Shown here in pieces: positions 21,561-33,890 of a stretch of DNA of 64,000 nucleotides. The translations under genes were made by a program, and so were the position numbers. Positions within the stretch are counted from its first letter, which is position 1. The number at the start of each line of letters is the position of its first letter. This DNA comes from Laguncularia racemosa. Lineage: Eukaryota; Streptophyta; Magnoliopsida; Myrtales; Combretaceae. The stretch covers positions 1-64,000 of the forward strand of contig JBBMOL010000205.1 in NCBI GenBank assembly GCA_037954665.1, written 5' to 3'. The notes below the pieces were generated by a model. That model did no database searches. It had not been told where the DNA came from and saw nothing but the letters and a program-made list of their open reading frames with translations.

Positions 21561-22908
21561 CTATTGAAAAGGAGAAAATGATACTTGAGAAAACACATCC
21601 TAAGAGGAGATCACCACTAGTTGTTAAAGAATATGTGCCAAAAATCCCTTATCCAGCTTGCCTCAACCAGAGCAAAAACAAGGAGTAATTTGGTAAATTC
21701 CTTGATCTATTTAAATAACTGCACATTAACATTCCATTTGTAGAGGTACTTTCACAAATGCCAAAATATGCTAAGTTCCTAAAGGAGCTTCTATCTAACA
21801 AGCGGAAGTTAGAGGATGTGTCTATTGTAGAAGTTGATGCAAATTGCTCATCTATCATTTAGAATAAACTTCCTCTAAAGCTAAAGGATCTAAGCAATTT
21901 CACAATTCCATGTGTCATAGGTGATATTTCAATTGATAAGGCCTTAACTGATATTGGGGCCAGCATTAATTTTAATGCTATACTCCTTTTTCAAGAAGTT
22001 AAGACTTTCTGACTTAACATCGACTAGGATGAGTTTGCAGCTTACTGATCGCTCTGTGAAGATTCCTAAGGGGATAATTAAGGATATCTTAGTAAAGGTA
22101 GGGAATTTCATCTACCCCGTTGACTTTGTAGTTCTAGAAATGGATGAAGATGGGGATATCCCTTTGATACTTGGGAGACCATTCCTAGTCACCACCAAGG
22201 CAATGGTTGATGTGGAAGGAGGCAAGCTTACTTTAAGAATTGGTGATGAAGAGATGGTAATCCAAATGGCTACTGCTATGAAAGATATTATGTACATTGA
22301 TGACTCTTGTTACTCTATTGATGTTGTCAATATGTCAGTAGATGAGCATATGAAGGAAGTTTTGAGCAAAGATGAGTTAGAGTTGAGCTTGACATTGGAA
22401 GAGAAGAAGGAAGCTGATAACCTAGAGGTTGCACTACTCATTGAGTAGCTCAATGCTTTAGAAAATGTCACACCTCAGCATGGGTTTGAAAAGTTGAGAA
22501 CAGAAAATGAGGCGAGACTTAAAACTTCTACAGAAGAGCCGCCGGGGTTAGAATTGAAATAATAACCAGAGTATCTAGAATATGCTTTCCTTGTAGAAGA
22601 CTCCAGCCTACTAGTTATTATAGCCTCAAATTTGTCTCAAGAGTAGAAAGACCAATTACTCACAGTCCTAAGAGCACACAAGCGAGCCATCGCTTGGAAA
22701 ATATCTAATATAAAAGGTATCAATCCCTCCTTTTGTACTCACAAAATCTTATTAGAAGAAGGATTCAAGCTTGTAGTGCAACTATAGATGCAGCTAGATC
22801 CTAATATGAAGGAGGTGGTTAAGAAGGAGGTGATTAAACTTCTTGACATTGGACTTATTTACACCATATTTGATAGCGGCTAGTTTAGTCCAACGTAAGT
22901 GGTGCCGA
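21561..22908 (+). pseudogene. Athila protease and truncated RT
   Basis: Continues the Athila gag after the Tat insertion. The linker (VVKEYVPKIPYPACLNQ, VEVLSQMPKYAKFLKELL) leads to the protease, where DIGASIN (about 21952-21972) holds the catalytic Asp and a frameshift follows at once. A downstream ORF gives VDFVVLEMDEDGDIPLILGR. The N-terminal RT motifs HKRAIAWKI, PSFCTHKILLEEG and MKEVVKKEVIKLLDIGLIY are present up to VVPK at 22908, where sequence jumps. The RT catalytic core, RNase H and integrase are missing. At least six in-frame stops are present, several at Gln-like positions. Confidence 0.8.
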
Positions 22909-25103
22909 AGATAAGGAAGAATTGGATCTCCAATCGCTAGAAACGTAGTTGAAGAAAGTGAAGAGCGTCGAGCTAATGACGTTAAACGAATGCGCTTCTT
23001 GGGAGGCAACCCATGTCTAACTTAGGTATGTAGTGTTTCTTTTATTTTATTTTTGCTGTCACTATTCTAAGTCTATTATTTTTAGATCTTAAGGGGAGTT
23101 TCTAAGCTTATTTGAAGAGAGTGAGAGTAATCTCTAAGTGTAGGGAAGCGCCAATGACAAGTAAGGAAGTTTGAATTTTAATCACTAAGTGCATCAGGTA
23201 AGTCCCTCTTTACGTTCAGCTACACTTTTAAGAGATGCACGATGATCAAAGTTGTTGTCTATTGGTGTGGCATCTCATAATTCTCATCTACATAACTAGT
23301 ACTCAAGCTCTGCATGACTTAAAAAGAGTCTATGGAATTTTTGAAGTTAGCATGGTTACGAGCATGGCCGTGCTGAAGCCAAGGCTGACTTTTTCTAAGG
23401 ATCTGTTTGACTTTTGAAGTTAGCACGGCCACAAGCACGGCCGTGTTGAAGCCAGGGATGACTTTTTCTAAGGATCTATTTGATTTTCGAAGTTAGCACG
23501 GTTGTGTTGTAACCCATATTGAACTCCCCTGATATATATATTTAATTTCTCTCTCTCTCTTCCCTCAGTCTCTAAACCGTCCTCTAAATCTATTGAGAGA
23601 CTTCACAGGTTATCTAGATTAAGATAGTTTGGGTTCCTAACTCTAATGATGACACACCATTACTGATTTGTTTTATACCCAGCCTTGAACTCTACATGCA
23701 ACCGTCTACATATAAAACCGGGAAAGTTCTTAGTGTCCTTTTTCTTTCATTTTTTCTTTTCCTTTCATTTTTTTCCTTTTCCCTTTCATGTGCTTGATTT
23801 GGGAAGACATTGGGGACAATGTCATCAATAAGTGTGAGGAAGGGGTATAGGGAGATGAAAAAAGAAGAAGAGAAATTTGGGTCTTGCTTTACTTGTGTTA
23901 TTTATGCACTGTTTTATTAAATTTTCCCCATTTATAAATTTGCAATTGATTTTGAATGTTGATTTTTAATCATTAAAAGGGCGAGATCCTTGAAATTTTT
24001 TTCATAAAAGTTAGTGATTTTGTGACTCTTACTCACCTATTGTTAGACTTGGAATATTTAGTTAGAATTTTAGGATGAAATCTAAGTGGGATAATCTTAC
24101 TTGCTATTTAATTGTTGATTCTTAAGTTGTAAAATAGATAGAAGTTCTTAGTTTAAAGTTAAATGGTTGTATTTTTAAGCTTATTGGTTAATATATTTAC
24201 TTTTCAAAAGCTTTAGGAGCTCTTCTAACTTTTTGTGGAAGGTCCATATGAAATCTATTACTTGGTGATTTCTCTTAAGTAATCTCTTGAAAATTTAGTA
24301 ATTAATGTGTTAATTGAGAAATAATGAGAAAAGATTAATTAGTATGGGCAGGCTTTGGTCCCTCAGAAGAGCAAAGTCTGACTCCGCTGCTAACTAATCA
24401 CTCAATTAAAAATATAATAAGCTACTACTTTAATGACTTGAATTCTACAAGTTAAGAGTATCTTTATGAATCCCTAAGGTTAGGATAATGGAGGTTCGAT
24501 AGAGTCCCTTTAAAACCCGATCACCTAAGGTCGTCTAGCATGAGATCGACCAACCTATGATATTATAATAACAAAATGGGATACAAAAAAGGGCAAAGTT
24601 TAATGGATCTTGTAACTTAAATAATTAAGTCTACAGGGACGCCTTCAATTAAGGGGATAACGTCTGTTAACTTAGGTCATGAACCCGTGATTATTGGCTG
24701 AACATTCATTAAATAGGTTGTAAGATCTTAAAAAAAAAAAAAAGAGGAAGAAAACCCAAGGGAATGATGGATGCCATATACTTTCACTTAAGGTTGTTGT
24801 GCTTAGAAGAGGTAGTTGAACTGTTTATATATTCTCTAGTAAGTGGTGAGATATAACCAAGTCACTTTTGCTTTGTTCGACTTTCTTCGTAACTTGGGAA
24901 GCATTTCTTAAATAGTAAAGGTAATAGCTTAACTCACTAGGATTAATTTGTAACTTTCAATTTTTGTATGCCAAGTACATGTACAGTAATGGTGGATTCG
25001 AGTGGTAGGCACTAATGAAAAAGTCTAACTATGATTACAATTGATGAGAGGAATTATGTTTTGTCCTCACTTTGTTTGGTTGAGGATAAGTAAATGGTTA
25101 AAT
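22909..25103 (+). other. Athila 3' region after a large pol deletion
   Basis: A block around 22965-23020 (gtcgagctaatgacgttaaa, gcttcttgggaggcaaccca) matches the conserved end of the coding region of plant gypsy elements. The rest is AT-rich 3' sequence with a 73-bp tandem repeat (23340-23515), an A-run at 24731 and no domains. RT core, RH and IN are lost between 22908 and this block. Confidence 0.65.
23340..23515 (+). repeat. 73-bp tandem repeat with CACGGCCGTG cores in Athila 3' region
   Basis: Two full units and a partial one share gaagttagca, a cggccgtg palindrome and gactttttctaaggatct. Related motifs (gaagttagcatagcc, gccatgctg) occur in the Athila LTRs near 3240-3330 and 25390-25480. 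Confidence 0.75.
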
Positions 25104-25114
25104 GTGGGGAGATT
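25104..25114 (+). other. Athila polypurine tract
   Basis: tggggagatt-type purine run immediately before the 3' LTR start TGATAAG. Confidence 0.65.
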
Positions 25115-26429
25115 TGATAAGTTTCTAAAAACCTTTAATTCTAGTGCTTTTTAGTTATAATTTTATATGGATCTTATGTAATTTGTGAAGAAAAGGATAC
25201 TTATATGATTAAATTTTAATTTTAGGCATCAATGGAGACAAAAGAAAGGTTTAAGGATGATATGAGCAAAGGTGAGGTGAAATTTGGTGAAAAATGAAGA
25301 AAATTGATTTTCAATTCAGCACAACCCATGCAGATACCGGTGCTGGATGAAAAAAATGACCAATAGCTATTTTTTTTTTCAGCCCTGCCCCTAACACAGC
25401 CATGCTGGAGGCTGTACTGAACTAGGCGGTGAAAAATAATGTGTTTCAAAGTCAGCACAGCCTCGAGCACGGATGTGTTGACACCCGTGTTGAACCCTAT
25501 TTTCGTGAGAACTATAAATAGACACATTATTTTATTTTAAAAAGACTTGTTTCTTTCTAGCTTTGTTCTGGAAACCTTATGAGAGCTTTATTACGAACTT
25601 CAAGAGAAGAATTATTCGAGCATCATTGGATATCATAAAACAACATTGGAATCAACTTTATTTCTCTGGATTCTATGTTTTTATTGAAAACTCAATGGAG
25701 GAGTAATTTTTTATATCTTTCATCTTGTGAAACCTTAACCCATGTGCTGAACCATTGATTGATTAATGAATTATTTATATCTTTGCATCTATTCATGTGT
25801 TTCTATTGTTCTTGTAATTGATTTATGCACGCAAATTGATTGCATGTTTAATTTTTATTGGATTGAAAGAGGTTTCGACTAGTAAATTAAATTTTCATGA
25901 ATAGAGAGATTATATGTTTTACTTAGAGGTAGGAAAACATTGATTTTTTGCAATTTATTGGAATTGTGAACTTAATGAGATCTTGCATAGCAGTAATGAG
26001 GGAGAGGTCTCTATTATCTTATGCATGATTATGAATTGATTAACTCGAGGGAGTAATTGATTTTACTTGAGAATTCCTACAGTGCAAAGTGTGAATTGAT
26101 TCGTTAATCGATATCTTATTTTGAGAATTTAAGGTTAGGGTGGAACATGATGAGGGGCATATTTTGTGATTGAGTACACTTTTTAGACAATATCACTCAA
26201 TTCTAAGGTTACTAGGAATTGTTAGTTATTAATTTAATTCATAATTCCCACATCATAAATTAGACTAGATAGTAGAGAAAGGTAATACTAGTACTTGTTT
26301 TCTAGATCCCAAAGGATAACACCTATCAAATCTATACTATAATTGATAGGTACACTACCTAGCTCAATAGTAGATTTTATTGGTTATAAATTTAAAACTT
26401 AAATGATCGGTTAGATTCGAGCAATATCA
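25115..26429 (+). repeat. Athila 3' LTR (1315 bp)
   Basis: Partner of 2957-4293, starting tgataagtttctaaaaacc and ending gagcaatatca, directly followed by copia A integrase sequence. Confidence 0.85.
25513..25521 (+). promoter_or_regulatory. TATA box of the Athila 3' LTR
   Basis: TATAAATAG, at the equivalent place to 3365-3373. Confidence 0.55.
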
Positions 26430-28140
26430 CATATCCATTATAGTGCAGTTCCTTCTTTTTGAAACACCATTCCACTCTATCTACCCAAGAGGTGTGAGTT
26501 AGGAGACTATCTTGCATTCTTTTAGGTAGTCAATGAACTCTTGGCTTAGATATTCTTCACCCTATCACTTCAAAGTGCTTTTATCTTCTTACCAAATTGA
26601 TATGTTACTTTACTTTTTGAATTTCTTGAAAGTTTCTAACTTATGCCTCATCAAGCAGATATATCCGTACCTACTCAAATCATCAGCAAGAGTCACAAAG
26701 TAAGAACATTCATCTCTAACTTGAGTTGACAATAGCCCACACACATCACTATGTATGAGTTCAAATAACTCATTTGCCCTTTTACCTTTCTTGGTAAAAG
26801 GTTTCTTAGTTATTTCACCTTGTAAACATGCTTCACAAGTATTTGTGGATTCAAAGTTAAATGAATCCAAATACCCTTTAGAATGAAGCTTAGCTAAGTG
26901 TTTCTTATTTATATGGTCAAGCCTGCAATGTCACAGGTATATCAAATTGGAATTACTTATTTTCTATTTCTTAGTCTTAATGCAATAAACATGTTTTTTG
27001 ATATAAAGAATATAAAGACTATTAATCAACACTCCATCACCATAAGACATCTTATTTAAGTAAATGAACAAATTTTGTCTTTAAAATTAAAAACAAATCC
27101 TTTGGTATCTAAACACAACACTGATATTATGTTCTTGGTGAAAATTGGAACATATAAACAATTCTCTAATTTTAACATTAGTCCACTAGGTAAAGAAATG
27201 GTATAAGTTCCTATAGCTAGAACAACAACCTTAGCTTCATTAGCTACTTATAGGTCCACTTCTCCTTTAGATGGTTTCCGTTTCCTACTCTTATTTAGAC
27301 GCACAAATTAACACAAATATGAGAACCACATCTTGTATCTATGACTCATGCAGAAGAAACAAAGAGATTACATTCAATCATAAAGATATATGAGGAATTA
27401 TCCTTTCTTGACATCTTTTTCTTGAATTGAATGCAATTTCTCTTTTAGTGGCCTTTCTTGTCACAATGAAAATAGACAACATCCTTCTCATCAGAATTGG
27501 GCTTTGGCAACTCGCCCGTCTTTGCTTGCTTGGCCTTGGAATTATTATTTCCATTGGCCTTTCTTTTTTAGACTTACTAATTAAGAGAACTTGCTAAGGT
27601 GCCTTTATCGTGGACTTCATGTCCTTTTCTGCTATCCTTAACATAGCAAGTAAATCTATTAAAGACTTTTCCATATTATTCAAGTTGAAATTCATAACAA
27701 ACTGGGAGAAAGATTATGGCGAAGAAGACAATATCAAAGTGTTGGCCAAGTTGTCATCAAGCTTGGAGCCCAAGTTCTCAAACCTTTTTATGTACCCTAT
27801 CATCTTGAGCACATAAGGCCTAACTTGGCTCCCTTTAGCCATCTTATAGTTAAATAAGGCTTAGGATGTATCATATTGCTTAGGCCTTACACTCTTAAAA
27901 TAGCTCTTGCAATTAAGTATATCTCTCTCTTAAAGACATATTCTCATGCTGCTTCTACAATTCAGATGACATGAGACACTCGACATTAATAGAGTCCTCC
28001 ATGTATTTTTGATGCTGCTTATATTGCGCAATGGTGGCATCTTTACTCAGTTCTTTAACCTCTTCCTCTTTTAAGACCTATAATTTTCTTGTATGTCTAA
28101 GGACAATTTTTAACTTTCTTAGTCATTCAAAAAAATTTGG
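26430..28140 (-). pseudogene. copia A gag, protease and integrase part
   Basis: The minus strand from 28080 leftwards gives a degenerate gag. A zinc-knuckle trace lies near 27420-27480, then a protease/pre-integrase stretch, and a clear GAG-pre-integrase and integrase start at 26870-26610 (TCEACLQGEITKKPFTKKGK, IHSDVCGLLSTQVRDE, TLADDLSRYGYICLMRHK). Integrase motifs continue to 26430, where copia A is cut by the Athila insertion; the next part of the same domain is at 2956. Many stops and frameshifts. Confidence 0.78.
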
Positions 28141-28552
28141 TTCAATGAGGAGATTATACATATCCAATATAAATCATAGCGAAAGATTGTTATTGTTTGC
28201 TATTTTAGATATACATTAAATGAAATGCAGAGTTTAGTATTTATGGATAATTTATTTAATAGGTCTTTTAAATTGACTTCCACTATTTTATCTAAACCTA
28301 ATAGCCCCACTATTGAGTTTGGGGAACCTTATTAGAAAGTTCTCTAGTAGGCCTAAAATCCCAAATAAAATTATTATGCATACAACTAAGCTATACTTGC
28401 CTATTATATTATTTTATGTAGGTTTTAATTTGTTAATCATAAACCTAAATGGCGTTTAGTTTTCTTTTTCTTTCTTTTTTCTTTTTTCTTTTTTGGTTGA
28501 GTATTCTCTTAAAACAAATCCATGTTTTAAAACCCAACTCTAGCCCATTAAA
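28141..28552 (-). other. copia A leader, left part
   Basis: AT-rich untranslated leader with a T/C-rich tract (28457-28495). It ends in ttaaa (28548-28552), the target duplication of the small LTR element, and resumes after 32310. Confidence 0.45.
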
Positions 28553-29454
28553 TGATGTGCCTAAAAGGGGGATTCAAGCACAATCAAATTGAAGGGAGAA
28601 ATGGCTATGAAGTATCACGCCACAAGAAGGGAAATACCTCAATATTCCAAATGAAATTCCGAAATTGTGATGAATTACAATATATCAAATGACGATTGCT
28701 AGAAGGGAAAACGAAATGGTATTCAAATTCAATTCAAAGGTGCTTTCAAATTTCGAAATTAGAACCCTAATTTCACATGAACAAGAACAACATAAAAGTA
28801 ACTAATTCCTCACCAGATATGACGCACTAGTTTGGAGTTAGGATCAACTTGTAATTTGTTGATATGACTCACAACAAATTCAAGTCCACTCGCCACAATT
28901 ACACTAAGGAAATGGATAAGAGCAAATGCTTGCAAGAGGCACTCTCTCACGGCACAAAGGGGGTGTTTTCTCAAATGTTCAAAAAGCTCTCTAAAAAACC
29001 TAATTTGCAAGTATTTATACTTGCACCCTTTAAGGTTAAAATGACAAGAAAATCACAACTATGCCACTATAAGGTGGTCGGTCCTAAAGGCAAAATTACA
29101 ACCAAATAAAATGTCCCAAAAGCTTACAAAATAAATGGTTCAAACATAAATTACAAATACAGAAAATAATCTTCAGCAAGCTAGCTTCATAATGGAATTC
29201 GTCGGCTCAACTCATCGCCGGTTCAGGTCGGTCCATAGATAACCCACAAGCTGAGTCTTAGTGAGTTTGTCCATCGCCTTGTGAAGCTAAATAAGCATAC
29301 CTGTTGGAATATACAATTCATGAATAAGATAAAAGAGGTTAGATAATAATTAACTCCAAGGTTGATCAGCTCGAAATGGGCCCTCATCGCCAAGATTCGA
29401 AATCCATCAATTTTTGTTCTAATGATAGGTTTTGTTGGATTTTGATTCCCATCA
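28553..29454 (-). repeat. 3' LTR of the small element (902 bp)
   Basis: Pairs with 31385-32305. Its right two-thirds is nearly identical to the partner, while the left 200 bp differ more. Both carry a minus-strand TATA box. Confidence 0.85.
29012..29019 (-). promoter_or_regulatory. TATA box of the small element 3' LTR
   Basis: Minus strand TATAAATA; the partner is at 31863-31870. Confidence 0.5.
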
Positions 29455-29465
29455 TCTCCTTGGAC

Positions 29466-30158
29466 CTAAAAAAGATTTGACCTCAAATCTTGTAGCTCAA
29501 ATGCAACAGAGACTCCGTTTTCCAAAAGCAATCCATCTAAAGGAGTATCTCTACAGAATCCCAATATCTGAAATACCATAGTAGATGATTGTTTTCTTTC
29601 CTCCATCTCTAGGATGTATCTCTCCTGTAACAAAAACAAGGACTCATTATCGGCTGATGTTTCCTCTATCTCAACACTTTCCAACGAGTTTGTTTCCTTT
29701 GACTCATCCCTGTTATGCTGATCCCTAGAGTCTTCTAACAATTGGTCCAACTGATCATTACCTTCAGAAACCTCTGAAGGTTGGCACAGTGGTGTTTGAC
29801 ATCTTTCATCTGTGGAACCCTTATCTTCAAGTGAAGGCATTTGTAGCTCTGCACACTCTAAGCCTCTAGGTGGTCTAAATTCCATTTCTGGGAATGGTTT
29901 AAGCCCAAAATTATCATCTCTATCTTCTCTAAGAGCATGATAATCTCCCTGTACTCTAGGTGGCTCCTGAAGGTATACCACCGGTGGTGGTGGCAATGTC
30001 ATCTTATCAATCCTTGTTGCTAATGTAGTAACAAGTTTTCTAAGGTCCCGAAGTTGTTCATCTAAGGTCCTCCCACCTGCAACATTAGGACTCTGACCTC
30101 CACCAACTCGACTATATGCTACATCACTCCTTCCTCCATTCACGCTATTAATAGACAT
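29466..30158 (-). CDS. Single ORF of the small LTR element: gag-like start fused to a pol-like tail
   Basis: 230 codons from ATG 30158. The N-terminal part (TLDEQLRDLRKLVTTLATRI) resembles the start of gypsy Gag proteins, where a short helix precedes the capsid. The middle is acidic and polar (QLDQLLEDSRDQHNRDE) and has no known domain. The last residues, ELQDLRSNLF, resemble the end of Ty3/gypsy Pol polyproteins (DLRTNPF type). I infer an internal deletion that joined the two ends of a gag-pol frame. It is open throughout, which may mean selection or simply youth. Function unknown; no capsid core or zinc knuckle is visible. Confidence 0.5.
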   Translation of the reverse strand: MSINSVNGGRSDVAYSRVGGGQSPNVAGGRTLDEQLRDLRKLVTTLATRIDKMTLPPPPVVYLQEPPRVQGDYHALREDRDDNFGLKPFPEMEFRPPRGLECAELQMPSLEDKGSTDERCQTPLCQPSEVSEGNDQLDQLLEDSRDQHNRDESKETNSLESVEIEETSADNESLFLLQERYILEMEERKQSSTMVFQILGFCRDTPLDGLLLENGVSVAFELQDLRSNLF

Positions 30159-31367
30159 TTTTGTGGATGCAATCTATTTGATGTACTAATGTAATGTCTA
30201 GTAATTGTAGCACACTTACTTCACAAAACAATTCACGCCAAAACCAACTCACTCCGCCACTTGCACACTACACACACAACACACTAAATTCACGCCACAA
30301 TAATATGTTGCAACCCTTCACTTCCACGGTAACAACAACAAAAACTAACTAAAATGCTTCTTTAAATTGCAACAACAACAAGAAACGGCAACAACAACTA
30401 TACACTTCCACATACACGGCAACAATTTTTACAAGTGACACCCTTAATGCAACCTTGCCACAAATGGTAAGAATCAATTTCAAATTCAAATGAAATATAT
30501 TCAATACCACTCTTAACTACTTGAAGTAAATGGATATGTTTCAATTCAAATTGTTTCCTCTTCTTCCACGCAAATTCAAATTTGGAAATTATACACTTCC
30601 ACTTCCAATTTGCACACACAACACCATATACACTCCTACACACTCACGGTGCACTTTATCCACTTCAACACAATTTTTCAACCGAAATTAACATAAGAAA
30701 GGCAGCATTTAAATTTGAAAATCAATCCTCTTCACTAATTGCAACTCCTCCACATTTGGTAAGATGCAAATTTTCAAATTCAAACAAGCACAATTAACTC
30801 CTTCACTCTTAATGCTTGTTTTGAAATCAAATAACTTCCTTTCTTACACACTAATCAAATCTGAAAATTGCACATATCCTTCCACAATTCCGAATTCAAC
30901 AATGCAAAATAAACACAATTCTCTTCCTACACAATTGCACTTCCTAACTTGCACTAACTTTCCTCCTCCTTCCTCACGTAAACAACACACGGCAAGGATG
31001 AAGACAATAACCAAACTTTTCTTTCAAATCAGAAGCTTCATTTATCCTCTTCAACAAAGATCAATCACGTAAATATCAAGGTGACAACAACAAAAAAAAT
31101 ACATTCAATTGTTCCTAATTTTCCACTCTCCTACAATTCGGTTAACAATGGTATGACAAAAACTTCAATTCTCAAACTTCAATCAACAAAACCCTTCTCA
31201 TCAACCTTCAAGTAACTCACGGCAAGATGAAATTAAAACAATCAATTTTCGAAAAATCAATTGCAACAATCCCTCCTCTTAAACCTTAAGCAACTCACGA
31301 CAAGATGAAGATAACAAAATTAACTTTCAAAATTCCAATTGCAACAATCCCTCCTCTTAAACCTGTA
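30159..31367 (-). other. Long leader of the small LTR element
   Basis: 1.2 kb of C/A-rich sequence on the plus strand with many acaacaac and cacaca tracts; short ORFs here are low-complexity. A 78-bp tandem repeat lies at 31193-31363. Confidence 0.6.
31193..31363 (-). repeat. 78-bp tandem repeat, 2.2 copies
   Basis: Units at 31193-31270 and 31271-31348 share aactcac, caagatgaa and caattgcaacaat; a third partial unit starts ccctcctcttaaacc at 31349. Confidence 0.75.
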
Positions 31368-31379
31368 GCTCTGATACCA
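31368..31379 (-). other. Primer-binding site of the small element
   Basis: Plus strand gctctgatacca, so the minus strand reads TGGTATCAGAGC, the site for initiator methionine tRNA, five bases from the 5' LTR. Confidence 0.75.
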
Positions 31380-31384
31380 AATTA

Positions 31385-32305
31385 TGATGTGCCTAAAGGG
31401 GGGTCAAGCACAATCAACTAAAAAGGGATGAATTGTCAATGATCATCCACGCCACAAACAAAGGAAAGCCTCAAATTCCAAAAGAAAATCCGAAATATTG
31501 ATGAAAAATCAAAAGGATATAAAGAACATCCGATGGCTAGATTTCAATGATGAACAATAGAACATGAAATGAGATTCCAATTCAATTCGAATTACTCCAA
31601 ATCTGAAATTTAGAACCCTAATTTCACAAGAACAAGAACAACATAAAAGTAACTAATTCCTCACCAGATATGACGCACTAGTTTGGAGTTAGGATCAACT
31701 TGTAATTTGTTGATATGACTCACAACAAATTCAAGTCCACTCGCCATAATTTCACTAAGGAAATTGATAAGAGCAAATGCTTGCAAGAGGCACTCTCTCA
31801 CGGCACAAAGGGGGTGTTTTCTCAAATGTTCAAAAAGCTCTCTAAAAAACCTAATTTGCAAGTATTTATACTTGCACCCTTTAGGGTTAAAATGACAAGA
31901 AAATCACAACTATGCCACTATAAGGTGGTCGGTCCTAAAGGCAAAATTACAACCAAATAAAATGTCCCAAAAGCTTACAAAATAAATGGTTCAAACATAA
32001 ATTACAAATACAGAAAATAATCTTCAGCAAGCTAGCTTCATAATGGAATTCGTCGGCTCAACTCATCGCCGGTTCAGGTCGATCCATAGATAACCCACAA
32101 GCTGAGTCTTAGTGAGTTTGTCCATCGCCTTGTGAAGCTAAATAAGCATACCTGTTGGAATATACAATTCATGAATAAGATAAAAGAGGTTAGATAATAA
32201 TTAACTCCAAGGTTGATCAGCTCGAAATGGGCCCTCATCGCCAAGATTCGAAATCCATCAATTTTTGTCCTAATGATAGGTTTTGTCGGATTTTGATTCC
32301 CATCA
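31385..32305 (-). repeat. 5' LTR of the small element (921 bp)
   Basis: Starts tgatgtgcctaaagggggg, ends cccatca; TATA box on the minus strand at 31870-31863. Followed by the duplication ttaaa. Confidence 0.85.
31863..31870 (-). promoter_or_regulatory. TATA box of the small element 5' LTR
   Basis: Minus strand TATAAATA, the probable core promoter of the small element; matches 29012-29019 in the other LTR. Confidence 0.5.
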
Positions 32306-32310
32306 TTAAA

Positions 32311-33458
32311 TCATTAACCTTAGCTAAGCTAACAAATTAACATTTTAGTTTTAGTCAACCCAATAACAAATTATAAAAATTATAATAATTTTATTGCAAG
32401 CTCATAACTAAGTTGTGTTGACTTACATTAAAATTCATGACTATTTTATAATTTATAACTAGAAGAAATTATTGTTTATCTTGATTTAATATATTTAGGG
32501 GATTTTATTACGTCTAGCATGCATACTAATACTTGTATACAGTAAATAACCAACAAGAATAGTAAAATAAATATGCAATGATCATGGGCTAGCGAAAATG
32601 CATTTGCCAATCCTAGGCCAATACTTGAGGATCTTGATACTAAAGTCCATTAACTTAGATTGCAACTTCTTTGGATCTTCTGGACTTCTTCATGTCTTGG
32701 ATAAATATAGACTTCTATTATTCCACTTAGTATTAATTTTTCTAAATTTCTAAAATACCTACTTAGAAAATAAAGAAAAATATGAATAAAATTCTTAACT
32801 TAGACTCGCAGGTTTAGATACAGTAAACTTACATTTTAATCTTGACGTAATCTTGGGATTAATAATTATAACCAAATTTTCATAAATAATTACATATGTC
32901 TTCCATTTATGAAAATTTCTCGGTTTGCCCCTTTGATTAATCGACAAAGTAACGACGAGAACTTTTTACCATCCATCAACTGATAGTGTTCAATTATTTT
33001 CTAGCTGATTAGAGTCAATTCATCTCATGAGATAGTATTTACTTTTCAACAGTGGCAAAATAGTTAATGTGCGAAATTTTACATAAATAGTAGTACATAT
33101 CAAATTATATATGTATATATATAATCAACTGATAATGTTCAATTATTTTCTAGCTGACAAGAGTCAATTCACAGCTATGAGGCACCATTGAAACTCACAG
33201 GGGGCATATTGAAATTCCCTTGTTCGAAGCGCCTTAAACTGTCGAGTGGCAAATTTGTGGATCATGTTTTAATACATCTTTTTGGCCTCAAATTGCAGTT
33301 CACTTAATTATCCGCAGAAAGGAAATTTTCTCTATTTTAAATTAAATCCATAATTTAAAATTTATCGAATTACTAATCCCTTATAAATCAAATTCATAAA
33401 AAATTATTCTATGAATCAATTCTAGGTTAATGTTATAGCATTATACATGTACATAAAA
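32311..33458 (-). other. copia A leader, right part
   Basis: AT-rich untranslated sequence without domains. It holds a diverged duplication: about 58 bp at 32977-33034 and again at 33123-33180 share gttcaattattttctagctg and gagtcaattca. Confidence 0.5.
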
Positions 33459-33472
33459 GGCTCTGATATTAC
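33459..33472 (-). other. copia A primer-binding site
   Basis: Plus strand ggctctgatattac; on the minus strand a decayed TGGTATCAGAGCC-type site (initiator Met tRNA) next to the LTR that starts at 33473. Confidence 0.6.
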
Positions 33473-33857
33473 CGTTAGATCTCATAGTGTATGAAAATGC
33501 AATGGAATTTTAAAATTTTACAAAATTTATCACATAATCCATATGTAACATGTATAATGTTAAACAAAATTAGTTACAAGAAAAATTATCTTTAATCTTA
33601 TAATACAAAAAACCTTCTTCTCTTAGAGATGGAGTTTAAGTGAGATTTAAGACTCATAATGCTTCTCGTAGAACAATCCTTTCGTTCACCACAAGAACAT
33701 CAAGTGTTGTTTCTCTAGTAATATACACACACAATAATTGGAACAAATTCTAATCCTTATACTATTAGGCAACTTGGATTGGAATTTCTAAAACTTGGAC
33801 ATTGTTATTTCCTTTTCTTGTCAATGAGTAGAAGAAATTGTGTCTCTTCTCTTCTCT

Positions 33858-33890
<33 letters not shown>

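Larger units (their letters stand above)
2957..26429 (+). mobile_element. Athila-type Ty3/gypsy element split by a Tat element
   Basis: The LTRs at 2957-4293 and 25115-26429 are highly similar, start TGATAAG and end AATATCA. The primer site after the left LTR is a decayed version of the tRNA-Asp-type site usual in Athila, and the gag and protease are of Athila type. The element is about 7.8 kb without the nested 15.65-kb insertion. Most of pol is deleted after the start of RT (about 22908). Flanks are aatat (2952-2956) and catat (26430-26434), a target duplication with one mismatch. It interrupts the integrase of copia A. Confidence 0.85.
28553..32305 (-). mobile_element. Non-autonomous 3.75-kb LTR retrotransposon
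   Basis: Two similar LTRs (28553-29454 and 31385-32305; TGATGTGCC...CCCATCA) are flanked by perfect duplications ttaaa (28548-28552 and 32306-32310). On the minus strand a primer site for initiator-Met tRNA type lies at 31379-31368. The only ORF is 230 codons (29466-30158); protease, RT, RNase H and integrase are absent. It must rely on another element for movement. It sits in the copia A leader. Confidence 0.85.

Noticed and set aside
28810..29010. 66-codon ORF repeated at 31661-31861
   Set aside because: Both copies lie in the LTRs of the small element next to the TATA box; conservation is explained by LTR pairing.
30582..31072. Overlapping 71- and 102-codon ORFs
   Set aside because: Low-complexity Ser/Thr/Asn/His-rich translations of a CA-rich leader on the strand opposite to the element.
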